From the NCBI GenBank assembly GCA_035944135.1, contig DASZBM010000010.1:62001-126000 (forward strand): a stretch of 64,000 nt of DNA. Reading direction: 5' to 3'. The notes beneath the pieces are model-generated. The model worked only from the letters and a program-made list of their open reading frames with translations, was not told the DNA's origin and ran no database searches. Position numbers and translations under genes: made by a program. Shown here one piece after another: positions 43,286 through 52,770 of this stretch. This stretch comes from Acidobacteriaceae bacterium (GTDB taxonomy: Bacteria; Acidobacteriota; Terriglobia; Terriglobales; Acidobacteriaceae). Within the stretch, counting starts at the first letter, position 1; every line of letters starts with the position of its first letter.

Positions 43286-43356
43286 TGGTTTCGATGCAAT
43301 CAAAGCGGTCGGCGTAGCGCCGCCGCACTTCTGGCAGATGCGAGAATGGTTATTGA

Positions 43357-45465
43357 ATGTTGCAACTATCCGCAGCCGGCAAGCGATTCGGCCCGAAACT
43401 GCTCTTTGAAGACGTCAACTGGCTCATTACGCCGAATGAGCGCACCGGCCTGGTCGGAGGCAACGGCACGGGCAAGTCCACGCTGCTGAAGATTCTGGCC
43501 GGCATGGAGTCGCTGGACTACGGCACTCGCACCCACACCAAGGGCATGACGCTCGGGTACCTGCCGCAGGATGGTCTTGCGCTGTCAGGGCGCAGCGTGT
43601 TCGACGAGTGTCTGTCGGTCTTCGATGAAATTCGCGGGCTGGAAGTTGAGTACGAGCAGTTGACGCACATTATGTCGGACGCGGACCCGAAGTCGCCCGA
43701 GTACCACGCTGCGGCCGACCGGTACTCCGAGATCGCCGACCTGCTGCACGCGCACGACATTTATACGCTGGACGCGCAGGTTGGCGCCGTTCTCGCGGGC
43801 CTGGGGTTCAGCAAGCAAGACTGGCAGCGCCGGACGGAGGAGTTTTCCGGCGGCTGGCAGATGCGCATCGCGCTCGCGAAACTGCTGCTGCAGAAGCCGT
43901 CGCTGCTATTGCTCGACGAGCCGACGAACCACCTGGATCTTGAATCGCGCAACTGGCTCGAAGAGTATCTGACGAATTACGAGCACGCTTTTGTGCTCAT
44001 CTCGCACGACCGCTACTTCCTCGATGTCACGGTGAACAAGACCGTCGAAGTGTGGAACAAGCGAATGCACGTGTACCACGGCAACTACGAGAAGTATCTG
44101 GTGCAGAAGGAAGAGCGCCGCACGCAGTTGATGAACGCATACAAAAATCAGCGCGAACGCATCGAGGCGCTGGAGATGTTCATCAACCGCTTCCGCTACC
44201 AGGCCACCAAGGCCAAGCAGGTGCAGTCGCGCATCAAGGAGCTCGAAAAGATCGAGCGCATCGAGGTCCCGGAAGAGGAAGCGACGATTCACTTCAAGTT
44301 TCCGCAGCCCATCGCCTCGGGCCGCACGGTGCTCGATGTGAAGAACATTTCAAAAAGCTATGGCGAAAAGCTGGTGCTGAAAGACGTCTCTTTCACCATC
44401 GACCGCGGCGATCGCATTGCTCTTGTGGGGATCAACGGAGCGGGCAAATCGACGTTGATGCGCATGCTGGCGGGGATGGAGAAGCCGACGTCGGGCGAGA
44501 TTCGCGTCGGCCACAACGTCATCTCGGATTATTTCGCGCAGGACCAGTACAAGGTCCTCGACGGCAGCGCACGCATGCTCGAAGACATTACCGGCGCCAA
44601 TCCGCGCGTCGATACCGTAACGCTGCGAAATCTGCTGGGCTGCTTCATGTTCACGGGCGACGACGTCTTCAAGACGCTCGGGGTGCTCTCAGGCGGCGAA
44701 CGAAATCGCTACGCACTTGCGCGCATGCTCGTCTCGCCGGCCAACTTCCTGCTGCTGGATGAGCCGACGAATCACCTCGACATGCGCGCGAAAGACGTGC
44801 TGCTTGACGCGATCAAGGAGTTCACCGGCACCGTGCTGTTCGTCTCGCATGATCGCTATTTCATCGATGGTCTCGCTACGCGCGTCTTCGAGGTGGAAGA
44901 CCACCGCGCGCACATCTATCCCGGCAATTACGAGGACTATCTGTTCCGCAAAACCGGCGGCCTCGCCACAGACTCGAGTTCGCTTGCCACGCAGCTGAAG
45001 ACTGAATCCGCCACGGGCGCGAGGATCGACGCGGCAACCGGCATGTTGAAGCCGGTCGCGCAGGTCGGAACCAGCCAGGCCGTCAAGGCTGAAGAGCCTC
45101 GCGCTCCGGAGCAGCAAAAGCCTGCTGAAACGCTCGTCATCACTTCCGACAACGAGCCCTGGGAGTCCACGCACGAGATCGAAGGTTCACTCGCTCCTGT
45201 GACGTCCGCGCCGAAGCATGCCGCGAAGCGCCTCAATCCGATCAAGCTGAAACAGATGGAAGATCGCGTCGCCGCCATCGAAGACGAGCTCTCCGATCTC
45301 GACGCGCGCATTGGACAAGCTGAGCAGCAGCAGGCGGTTTTCACCACGGCGGAATCGGCGCGCGCGCTCGCCGTCGAACTCGAAACGCTGCGCGAGCAGC
45401 ATGCGGTCCGCACGGCCGAGTGGGAAGAGCTTGCTTCGCAGCTTGAGGAAGCCACAACCGCCTAA
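43357..45465 (+). CDS. ABC-F family ATPase
   Basis: A 702-residue protein with two ABC domains and no membrane segment. Domain 1: GGNGTGKST (34-42), EFSGGWQ, LLLLDEPTNHLDLES. The linker (about 230-320) contains RYQATKAKQVQSRIKELEKI, the ABC-F P-site tRNA interaction motif. Domain 2: GINGAGKST, LSGGERNRYALARM, LLLDEPTNHLDMRA. The C-terminal 70 residues are a coiled coil (MEDRVAAIEDELSDLDARIG) like Uup/YdiF. It acts at the ribosome in translation quality control; an antibiotic-protection role cannot be inferred. Initiation at ATG 43357. panE follows 18 bp later. Confidence 0.92.
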   Translation: MLQLSAAGKRFGPKLLFEDVNWLITPNERTGLVGGNGTGKSTLLKILAGMESLDYGTRTHTKGMTLGYLPQDGLALSGRSVFDECLSVFDEIRGLEVEYEQLTHIMSDADPKSPEYHAAADRYSEIADLLHAHDIYTLDAQVGAVLAGLGFSKQDWQRRTEEFSGGWQMRIALAKLLLQKPSLLLLDEPTNHLDLESRNWLEEYLTNYEHAFVLISHDRYFLDVTVNKTVEVWNKRMHVYHGNYEKYLVQKEERRTQLMNAYKNQRERIEALEMFINRFRYQATKAKQVQSRIKELEKIERIEVPEEEATIHFKFPQPIASGRTVLDVKNISKSYGEKLVLKDVSFTIDRGDRIALVGINGAGKSTLMRMLAGMEKPTSGEIRVGHNVISDYFAQDQYKVLDGSARMLEDITGANPRVDTVTLRNLLGCFMFTGDDVFKTLGVLSGGERNRYALARMLVSPANFLLLDEPTNHLDMRAKDVLLDAIKEFTGTVLFVSHDRYFIDGLATRVFEVEDHRAHIYPGNYEDYLFRKTGGLATDSSSLATQLKTESATGARIDAATGMLKPVAQVGTSQAVKAEEPRAPEQQKPAETLVITSDNEPWESTHEIEGSLAPVTSAPKHAAKRLNPIKLKQMEDRVAAIEDELSDLDARIGQAEQQQAVFTTAESARALAVELETLREQHAVRTAEWEELASQLEEATTA

Positions 45466-45483
45466 CATTTAATATCTATTCAC

Positions 45484-46419
45484 ATGCGCATTCTCATCGT
45501 CGGCGCCGGAGCTACCGGCGGATTCTATGGCGGCCGCCTCGCTCAAATCGGCCGTGATGTCACTTTCCTGGTCCGCGCTGCGCGCGCCGAAAAACTTCGG
45601 CGCAATGGTCTCCAGATCGTCAGCCCGCTGGGCGATGCCACTATCCAGCCGCAGCTCATCACCGCCGACGAACTCCGCGCCAAGCCGCGGCCTTTCGACC
45701 TCGTCCTTCTTGCCACCAAGTCCTATTCGCTCGAGGCTGCGATCGAAGACTTCGCGCCGGCCGTCGGCGCCGAGACTGCAATTCTGCCGATCCTCAATGG
45801 CATGCGTCAGCTCGATCTGCTCGACGCGCGCTTCGGGTCCGAGCGCGTCCTCGGCGGCACGTGCCGCATCAACAGCGATGTCGACGCCGAAGGCCGGATT
45901 CTGCAGCTTTCGACGCTCGGCGACCTCACCTTCGGCGAGCGCAACGGGCAACACACGCCGCGTATCGAGCGCATCGACAACGAACTCAACGGAGCACTGT
46001 TCAAGGTCGTCCTTTCGCCGGACGTCCTCGCTGCGATGTGGAACAAGTGGTACATTCTTGCCGCGCTGAATATCATCTGCATTCTTCCGCGAGGCACCTG
46101 CGGGGAGGTCGTCGCTGTTCCGCGCGGCCTTGCGTTCGCCAACGCCTCCATTGATGAGTGCATCGCGGTCGCCACGGCCAATGGCTACCCTCCGTCGGAC
46201 AAGCTCATCGAGTGGGACCGCAAGCGCCTCACCGAGCCCGGTTCCGACCTCACCTCCTCTATGTACCGCGACATGATGAAGAATGCTGCCGTCGAGGCCG
46301 ATCACATCATCGGCGACCTCGTGGCGCGCGCGGAGGCACACAACGTTGCCGCACCTCTGCTGTGTGCGACCTACGTGCAGCTAAAGGTCTACGAGCAGCG
46401 TGGCGCTGCCGCAAGCTGA
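45484..46419 (+). CDS. panE: Ketopantoate reductase family protein (PanE/ApbA)
   Basis: A 311-residue NADPH-dependent reductase that would convert 2-dehydropantoate to pantoate for coenzyme A synthesis. Seen: N-terminal MRILIVGAGATGGFYGGRLA Rossmann site, LLATKSYSLE (catalytic-region Lys), ILNGMRQLD, MWNKWYILAALN (K-x3-N-type motif), and SSMYRDMMK near the C-terminus. Some family members act on other 2-keto acids, so the symbol is provisional. It follows the ABC-F gene closely on the same strand. Confidence 0.85.
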   Translation: MRILIVGAGATGGFYGGRLAQIGRDVTFLVRAARAEKLRRNGLQIVSPLGDATIQPQLITADELRAKPRPFDLVLLATKSYSLEAAIEDFAPAVGAETAILPILNGMRQLDLLDARFGSERVLGGTCRINSDVDAEGRILQLSTLGDLTFGERNGQHTPRIERIDNELNGALFKVVLSPDVLAAMWNKWYILAALNIICILPRGTCGEVVAVPRGLAFANASIDECIAVATANGYPPSDKLIEWDRKRLTEPGSDLTSSMYRDMMKNAAVEADHIIGDLVARAEAHNVAAPLLCATYVQLKVYEQRGAAAS

Positions 46420-46530
46420 TCGCATACAGAGTATTTACCGGGATTTTAGCGCCGTCGCCCCCCCATCATGCGGTGTACACTTGCGCCGTCCCGCGGCCCC
46501 CACAAAATCCAGCTCTTCAGGAGATCCACC

Positions 46531-46971
46531 ATGTCCCTGAGACATCTGCGCCTTCTTCTCGGTGCCGCTCTGCTCTGCGCTCCGTTGTCCTTCGCGCAGA
46601 GCGCCGCTCCCGCGTCTAGCCCGGCCTCCTCCGTCTGCTCCGGGACGATGACCATCGTCCGCATCTCTGAAATAAAACCCGGTAAGATGGACGATTTCAT
46701 GGCCGCGGTCGCTGCCCATCAGGCCTGGTATCGCAACAACGGCGTCGCGACCAACAGAATCTACGCCGCGCGCATCCTCGAGCAAGACCCCACCACAAAA
46801 CAGTGGCATGTCTCTGACACCCAGGTTATGACCTTCCACGTCAACCCGCCGAGGCCGGACAACAACCTTCCGCGCAACAACGATGCCTGGAAGGCCTACG
46901 TCCAGAAGTATCGCGACTCCTCCGATCTCAAGACCGAGTTCGTCACTTGCTCGATGACGCCAGTTTCCTGA
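46531..46971 (+). CDS. Small secreted protein, possible dimeric alpha/beta barrel
   Basis: A 146-residue precursor; MSLRHLRLLLGAALLCAPLSFAQS is a clear signal peptide and AGGAG lies 7 nt before the ATG. The mature part reads MTIVRISEIKPGKMDDFMAAVAAHQAWYRNNG and resembles the ferredoxin-like fold of NIPSNAP/ABM domain proteins; this is inference from pattern. Two cysteines (about 36 and 140) could form a disulfide. Function unknown. Confidence 0.7.
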   Translation: MSLRHLRLLLGAALLCAPLSFAQSAAPASSPASSVCSGTMTIVRISEIKPGKMDDFMAAVAAHQAWYRNNGVATNRIYAARILEQDPTTKQWHVSDTQVMTFHVNPPRPDNNLPRNNDAWKAYVQKYRDSSDLKTEFVTCSMTPVS

Positions 46972-47070
46972 TCAACCTGAGAGCTGCTCATGGCTGGGCA
47001 GCTCTCATCGATAAGCGCGAAGCATCCAGCGGATCGAACCCTGTTGCAGCGCGCAGGGCATAATCAAACT

Positions 47071-50019
47071 ATGCCTTCGTCGTCGACACCATCTTCGTTG
47101 TGGACCCCGGAACGCTGGACCGACCGGCTCGCCGAGCTCGAAGCGGTCGACTTCGATTCCAAACAAGCGCCGCTGCGCCGTGACATCCGCTCGCTCGGCG
47201 CGCTGCTTGGCCAGGTTCTTCGCGAACAGGCCGGCGATGAGCTATTTGAAAAAGTCGAAAACCTTCGCCGCGCCAGCATCGCCCGCCGGGAAGCCGAACT
47301 CGCCGGCGACCTTGAAGCCGCGCAAGCCCGTCTGGAAGAAGCCCGCGCCCTCACCCGCGCCGCCGCGGAAGATCCCTTCACCGCGCACCAGCTTGCGCGC
47401 GCCTTCGCGTTTTACTTCGAGCTGATCAATCTTGCCGAGACCAACCATCGCAAGCGCCGCCGCCGCGCCGGCATGCTGAACAACAACGACACCGTGCAGC
47501 GTGGCAGCATGCAGGGCACGCTCCGCCGTTTGCGCGAGGCAGGCTACACGCGCGACTCCGTCCTCGAGCTGCTCGCGCGCATCTGCATCATTCCGGTCTT
47601 CACCGCGCACCCCACCGAGGTCGCGCGTCGCAGCGTGATGTTCAAGCGCCGCCGCATCTCCGACATACTCGAACAACTCGACCAGTTCGCCACACCGGCC
47701 GCGGATCTGGTCGCACTGGAGCGCGATCTCCTCGCGGAGATCACCGCGCTGTGGCAGACGGATGACGTTCGTGACGCGCGGCCCACCGTGCGCGACGAGA
47801 TCCGCATGGGCCTCGACTACTACGAGGCTTCGATCTTTGGCACCATTCCGGTGCTCTACGGCGAGATCGCCGGGGCGCTCGATGCTGAATTTCCGCCTGT
47901 CGATTGGCCGCCGGACGAATGCCCCGAAGAACTCGCAGGGACGCAGCCGCAGCAGCACACGCGCCTCTCCTCTCTGCCCACGCTGATTCGCTTCGGCTCG
48001 TGGATTGGCGGCGACCGCGACGGCAATCCGTTCGTCATCGCATCCACAACCGAAGACGCGCTCGCGATGGCGCGCAACCTGCTGCGCTCCCATTACCTCG
48101 AGCAGTTGCATATCGTCTTCGAACAGCTTGCGTCCTCGCAGCACCAGGCCGCGATCTCGCCCGCGTTGCGCGGACGCCTTTCGACCTATCTCGCGCGCCT
48201 GCGCCGCACAGACATCACATCGACGCAGGCTGTTCCCAACGAAGCCGCCCGCTTCGCCATCGCCTGCTTCACGCTGCGTCTCGGCGGCGATCCGCCGGGC
48301 GTCATGTATCGCAACCTGCAGCTCCCGCCCGAAGCCTCACTACCGGGTTATGCGAGCGCTGCTGAGTTCCTGGAAGACCTGCAACTTCTTCGCGACTCGC
48401 TCGCGTGCAACCACGGCGAACGGCTCGCCGCGATGTACATCGATCCGCTGATTCTCGCCGTCCGCACCTTCGGCCTGCATCTGCACACTCTCGATCTCCG
48501 CCAGCATGCGCGCGTGCACGCTGCCGCCGTTGAAGAGCTCAGCGCATGGCAGCGCTCGCTCAGCGAAGGCTCGCTGCAACTGCCCGACGAGCTTTCCCCG
48601 CAAACCGCGGAGGTTCTCGCGACATTCCGGATGCTCGCTGCGCTGAAGCAGAAGAACCCGGAGGCCATCACGAACTATGTTGTCTCCGGCGCGACCTGCG
48701 CCGAGGATGCGCTGCGGGTCCTATGGCTTGCGCGCCTTGGCGGAGTTCATGTTGAGGGCAACGGCGCCGACCCCGGCATGCAGCCCGTACTTCTCTTCGA
48801 ATCTATTGACGATCTGCGCAACGCACCCGACGTCTGCCGCGAGCTCTGGACCAGCGACGCCTATCTTCCGCTGCTCGACGCGTGGGGCGGACGCCAGGAG
48901 ATGATGCTCGGCTACTCCGACTCCAACAAAGACGGCGGCATGATCGCCTCCACATGGGAGATATGGAAGGCGCACCGCGCGCTGCATCAGGTTGCGCACG
49001 AGTGCGGCGTGAATCTCCGCCTCTTTCACGGCCGCGGCGGGACTGTGGGTCGTGGTGGTGGACCGACTCACCGCGCGCTCTATGCGCAGCCGCTCAACAG
49101 CTTCAACGGCGAGCTCCGCATTACCGAACAGGGCGAGGTTCTGAACTGGAAGTACTCCGACGTTGTGCTTGCCGAGCGCAACCTGGAGCTCATGATCGCG
49201 GCGGCGGTCGACGCTGTCGCACGCCCGGATCTCGCCATCCCCAACGAGTCCGGCAGCAAGACACACCTCACCGGCGCGATCGATCCCGCGTGGGAATCGG
49301 CGTTCGACGAGATCTCCGCAACGTCGCTCGGGTTCTATCAGCAGCATATCCTCAATAACCCGGAGATCTTCGAGTACTTCGAGCAGGCCACGCCCGTAGC
49401 GGAGCTCGAGCACGCGCGCATCGGCTCACGGCCCGCCAAGCGCGGCGACAAATCCGCAACACGCCAGCGCTCGCTCGCCGACCTCCGCGCTATTCCGTGG
49501 GTCTTCGGCTGGATGCAGTCGCGCCACGTGGTTCCCGCATACTTCGGCGTAGGTTATGCGCTTGAGCAGCTCGCGAACAACACATCTAACGGGCTCGAGT
49601 TGCTGCGGCAGATGATGCGCAGCTTCCCGCTGTTCATCGACATGATCCGCAACGTCGAGCTTGCGCTCGCCAAAGCAGACTTCTCAGTTGCGCGGCTGTA
49701 CTCCACGCTGGTCGAAGACGAGGCGCTGCGCGACCGCGTCTATTCGCTGCTTGAAGAGGAGTTCACGCGCACGATCCGCATAGTTCTCGCCGTCACCGGC
49801 CAGCAAACGCTGCTTGAGCGCAATCCTGTGCTCGCCAACTCCATCCGTCTGCGCAATCCGTACGTGGATCCGATGAGCCTTCTGCAACTCGAGCTTCTCA
49901 GCCGCAAGCGCGGCGCCGACAGCAATGACGCGGACTTTCAGAAGGACGCTGCCGAGCTTGACCGCGCGATCACGGCGACGATCAACGGCATCAGTGCCGG
50001 TCTGAGAAATACGGGGTGA
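47071..50019 (+). CDS. ppc: Phosphoenolpyruvate carboxylase
   Basis: Forms oxaloacetate from PEP and bicarbonate to refill the TCA cycle. It is 982 residues. Catalytic sites: VFTAHPTEVARRSV (essential His), GSWIGGDRDGNPFV, LGYSDSNKDGGMIASTWEIWKAH, LFHGRGGTVGRGGGPTH and the C-terminal INGISAGLRNTG, where the last residues form part of the active or inhibitor site. The ATG at 47071 gives MPSSSTPSSL; the in-frame extension to 46990 seems non-native. No regulator is adjacent. Confidence 0.96.
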   Translation: MPSSSTPSSLWTPERWTDRLAELEAVDFDSKQAPLRRDIRSLGALLGQVLREQAGDELFEKVENLRRASIARREAELAGDLEAAQARLEEARALTRAAAEDPFTAHQLARAFAFYFELINLAETNHRKRRRRAGMLNNNDTVQRGSMQGTLRRLREAGYTRDSVLELLARICIIPVFTAHPTEVARRSVMFKRRRISDILEQLDQFATPAADLVALERDLLAEITALWQTDDVRDARPTVRDEIRMGLDYYEASIFGTIPVLYGEIAGALDAEFPPVDWPPDECPEELAGTQPQQHTRLSSLPTLIRFGSWIGGDRDGNPFVIASTTEDALAMARNLLRSHYLEQLHIVFEQLASSQHQAAISPALRGRLSTYLARLRRTDITSTQAVPNEAARFAIACFTLRLGGDPPGVMYRNLQLPPEASLPGYASAAEFLEDLQLLRDSLACNHGERLAAMYIDPLILAVRTFGLHLHTLDLRQHARVHAAAVEELSAWQRSLSEGSLQLPDELSPQTAEVLATFRMLAALKQKNPEAITNYVVSGATCAEDALRVLWLARLGGVHVEGNGADPGMQPVLLFESIDDLRNAPDVCRELWTSDAYLPLLDAWGGRQEMMLGYSDSNKDGGMIASTWEIWKAHRALHQVAHECGVNLRLFHGRGGTVGRGGGPTHRALYAQPLNSFNGELRITEQGEVLNWKYSDVVLAERNLELMIAAAVDAVARPDLAIPNESGSKTHLTGAIDPAWESAFDEISATSLGFYQQHILNNPEIFEYFEQATPVAELEHARIGSRPAKRGDKSATRQRSLADLRAIPWVFGWMQSRHVVPAYFGVGYALEQLANNTSNGLELLRQMMRSFPLFIDMIRNVELALAKADFSVARLYSTLVEDEALRDRVYSLLEEEFTRTIRIVLAVTGQQTLLERNPVLANSIRLRNPYVDPMSLLQLELLSRKRGADSNDADFQKDAAELDRAITATINGISAGLRNTG

Positions 50020-50029
50020 GGGCTTTGCG

Positions 50030-50644
50030 CTATTGCAGCGCTGCCTTGTACGACTCCAGCGTGCCCTGTCCGGCCGCGGCAATGCCCCTGAGATGCCCGA
50101 GCGTGCGCTGCACCACTGGCAGCAACACGTCCGCATCCTGTTTCGACGGTTGCCGGTCGAGCATCGGCGTCAGCTCAAGGTAGTCATTCAGAGCATTCTG
50201 CGCCATCGTCTGCAGCAGCGCCTGCTCGCGATACGCATCCGCAAAACGCTCCACTTCGTCATAGGGCATGTACTCCAGCACGCCGGTGCTCGACGCTGTG
50301 CGCCACGCCGCATCCGGAATCTCCTCCTCGTGAAACGCGACGTGTATATCGGTTAGCGGGAAGGGTGCGCCGTGCTGCTCCGCACGAAGTGCGGAGAACA
50401 ACCTGCTCATTGTGTCGTACTCCTGTTTTAGCCCGGGCGCATTCTTCTGGAGGCCTTCGAGGTTATGGCGGATCTCCTCGCGGATCTTCGCCTGAGCCTC
50501 CCGCCTCTGCTCGTGGTGGTGCCACGCTTCCGCGGCATTTTCCAGTGCCAGCGCGATCAGCAATCCGACCGTGATGGTGAACAGATGCAGAAAGAAGTCG
50601 CGTTTGCCGCTGATGCTGTGCTCCGGCGCATGAACGTCGATCAT
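50030..50644 (-). CDS. Membrane-anchored protein of an unnamed paralogous family, copy 1
   Basis: A 204-residue protein starting MIDVHAPEHSISGKRDFFLH, with one membrane helix (LFTITVGLLIALALENAAEA, about 21-40), a His pair (HHH) at the membrane exit, then a charged helical domain with RTASSTGVLEYMPYDEVERFADAYREQALL (about 115-145). The gene at 54369 encodes a clear relative with the same order. The N-terminal APEH motif plus TIT-GL-IAL-LE-AAE helix is the family mark. Function unknown; convergent with ppc. Confidence 0.75.
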   Translation of the reverse strand: MIDVHAPEHSISGKRDFFLHLFTITVGLLIALALENAAEAWHHHEQRREAQAKIREEIRHNLEGLQKNAPGLKQEYDTMSRLFSALRAEQHGAPFPLTDIHVAFHEEEIPDAAWRTASSTGVLEYMPYDEVERFADAYREQALLQTMAQNALNDYLELTPMLDRQPSKQDADVLLPVVQRTLGHLRGIAAAGQGTLESYKAALQ

Positions 50645-50724
50645 TTGCCCCCCCAGTTCTTCTTTCGAAAGTTGTCCCCTAGCCTATCAACAACCGCGCC
50701 GCAATTAGCCGTTATACTTCGCCC

Positions 50725-51858
50725 ATGCGCCGTAGTTTCCCCCTCATGCTCATGCTGGCAAGTATTTCCGCACTCGCACAAACACCAGCGCCGACCACCA
50801 TCAACTCGCACGAGGTCAACGCGAACGGGGCGATCACGTTCCGGTATCAGAACGCCAGCGCGACCAAAGTTGAGGTATCGACCGACGCGGCCATGCAGCC
50901 GCTTCCCATGCAGCGCAACAGCTCCGGCCTCTGGTCCGTGGCCACGTCTGCGCTGGGTGCCGAATACTACAGTTACACCTTCGTCGTCGATGGCGTGCCG
51001 CAGCTTGATCCGCTGAATGGTAATGTGAACGCCAACATTGTCAACGCGTCCAGCAGCGTTCTTGTGCCGGGTCATCCGCCCGCACCGTGGGAGCTCACGC
51101 AGATCGCGCACGGCAACCTCACGCGCCACATGCTCACCACCTATATCGCGCGCGGTCTGCCGATGAACCAGGAGCCTTACACCGTTTACACGCCGCCGAA
51201 TTACGACCCAAAACACAAGGGCGGCTATCCCGTGCTCTTCCTTCTGCACGGTTGGTCGGACTATGGCGACGGCTGGATTACGGTCGGGCGCGCTCAATAC
51301 ATCCTCGACTCGCTCATCGCGACCGGCAGCATCGTGCCGATGATCGTGGTTATGCCGCAGGGCTATGGCGACTACAGCTTTGTCACCTCCGGCCACGATG
51401 TGTGGAGTGATCCCGCGAAGATCACCAACAATCTCACGCTCTACTCGAAGATGTTTATGCAGGAGATTGTCCCAGCCGTCGAGCGCGAATACCCCATCGC
51501 CAAGGGCCGCGACAACCACGCGATCGTCGGCCTTTCGATGGGCGGCCAGGAGGCCCTCACGATTGGTATCAATCAGGCCGGATACTTCGCTTACGTCGGC
51601 GGCTTCAGCTCCGCGCTCAAACATCTCGAGTTCGGCAAAGTGATGATGGATCCCAGCCAGGCTCGCGACCTGCGCGTGCTGTGGGTATCGTGCGGCACCA
51701 GTGACGACCTCATCGTGCCCAACCGCGAGTTCGTCACCTGGGCGAGGCAGAAGAAGCTGCCCGTCACGCCGATCGAAACCCAGGGCAAACACACCTGGCT
51801 CGTCTGGCGCGACAACCTCATCCACTTCACGCCGCTGCTGTTCCGCGCCAAGAAATGA
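50725..51858 (+). CDS. Secreted alpha/beta-hydrolase esterase with N-terminal E-set domain
   Basis: A 377-residue precursor with signal peptide MRRSFPLMLMLASISALA. Residues about 30-110 form an immunoglobulin-like E-set module (AITFRYQNASATKVEVSTDA, GLWSVATSALGAEYYSYTFVVDG). The rest is a CE1/esterase-D-like hydrolase: YPVLFLLHGWSDYGDGW, the nucleophile elbow GLSMGGQEAL, and HTWLVWRDNL with the likely catalytic His. Relatives are feruloyl or acetylxylan esterases or siderophore esterases. It fits plant polymer breakdown. A 7-nt tandem array follows the stop codon. Confidence 0.88.
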   Translation: MRRSFPLMLMLASISALAQTPAPTTINSHEVNANGAITFRYQNASATKVEVSTDAAMQPLPMQRNSSGLWSVATSALGAEYYSYTFVVDGVPQLDPLNGNVNANIVNASSSVLVPGHPPAPWELTQIAHGNLTRHMLTTYIARGLPMNQEPYTVYTPPNYDPKHKGGYPVLFLLHGWSDYGDGWITVGRAQYILDSLIATGSIVPMIVVMPQGYGDYSFVTSGHDVWSDPAKITNNLTLYSKMFMQEIVPAVEREYPIAKGRDNHAIVGLSMGGQEALTIGINQAGYFAYVGGFSSALKHLEFGKVMMDPSQARDLRVLWVSCGTSDDLIVPNREFVTWARQKKLPVTPIETQGKHTWLVWRDNLIHFTPLLFRAKK

Positions 51859-51864
51859 GAGAAG

Positions 51865-51930
51865 AGAGATCAGAAATCAACGAGTCGGTTTCTGATCTCT
51901 GATCTCTGATCTCTGTTTTCTGATCTCTGC
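51865..51930. repeat. 7-nt tandem array with an inverted partner after the esterase gene
   Basis: CTGATCT repeated at 51892, 51899, 51906 and 51920 with a CTGTTTT variant at 51913. Upstream AGAGATCAGAAA (51865-51876) pairs perfectly with TTTCTGATCTCT (51889-51900), so the region can form a 12-bp hairpin. The convergent gene's stop lies at 51934. Confidence 0.8.
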
Positions 51931-51933
51931 CTA

Positions 51934-52698
51934 CTAACTTCCTGGCGTAATCTTCACCGCCTTGTTGTTCTGAAAATCAATCGTGACCGGATGTCCGTTG
52001 TTGTCATACGTCACGCTGCGATCGCCGACGTTATCCCCATGCGGCGTGATCGTCTGTCCCAGCGACATCATCGCTTGGTTCTCGCTCATGCCGGGCACGG
52101 CCTCATGCTTGTCGATGTGCGCCCACATCTCCGGTCCCCAGTGCTTGTACAGCACGTGCGGGTCATCGTAGAAAAAGATTTCGTCGGTGAAGAAGTTGTA
52201 GACGCCCTCATCGAAGTTTCCCACCGGCACCGCATACAGCTGATTCGGGTCGCTTGACTTCGGCATCGTGAAGGCCAGCAGCACCTGACGCTGCCCCGGC
52301 GCAATCCGGAACGTCGCGCGAGAATTCGCCGGCGCCTTCTCTTCAAACACATCGCGAATCACCAGCGGCTCCGCGCCCAGCAGCACGCCGACGGGCTTGC
52401 TGTAGTCCACGTGCTTGCCCGTGTCCTTGTAGTAGTCCATCTGGCCGCCGGCGCTTACCCAGATGGTCTTCCCAATCAGCGTGCGTTCATCCGCCAGTGA
52501 GTCCGGCCGCTCTTTGCGCAGGAAGACCCCATCGTCCGCGGTCATGGTCGGCTTCACAAACTCGTTCTGCCGCGGGACCTGCGTATTCTGATCCACGACG
52601 TTTCTGTGATGGAGCCACAGCAGCTCCGCACCGATTGCCAGTACAAACGCCGCCGTAGCCGCCAGCGCAATCTTCAAGCCCTTGGTCATTCTCGCCAT
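51934..52698 (-). CDS. Membrane-anchored hypothetical protein
   Basis: A 254-residue protein beginning MARMTKGLKIALAATAAFVL, with one membrane helix (about 6-27) and a soluble exported domain. GGAGG sits 6 nt before the ATG at 52698, which decides between several clustered ATGs. The domain contains ERTLIGKTIWVSAGGQMDYY, APGQRQVLLAFTMP, FFTDEIFFYDDPHVLYKHWG and repeated short strands at the end (VTYDNNGHPVTIDFQNN). Family not recognised. It is divergent from the amidohydrolase gene with 72 bp between. Confidence 0.75.
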   Translation of the reverse strand: MARMTKGLKIALAATAAFVLAIGAELLWLHHRNVVDQNTQVPRQNEFVKPTMTADDGVFLRKERPDSLADERTLIGKTIWVSAGGQMDYYKDTGKHVDYSKPVGVLLGAEPLVIRDVFEEKAPANSRATFRIAPGQRQVLLAFTMPKSSDPNQLYAVPVGNFDEGVYNFFTDEIFFYDDPHVLYKHWGPEMWAHIDKHEAVPGMSENQAMMSLGQTITPHGDNVGDRSVTYDNNGHPVTIDFQNNKAVKITPGS

Positions 52699-52770
52699 CC
52701 GCATCCTCCGCGCTTTTAGATTCTCACCTGCGCTATCATCGCCGCACAACTCATCCCCACGTGAGGTCTG

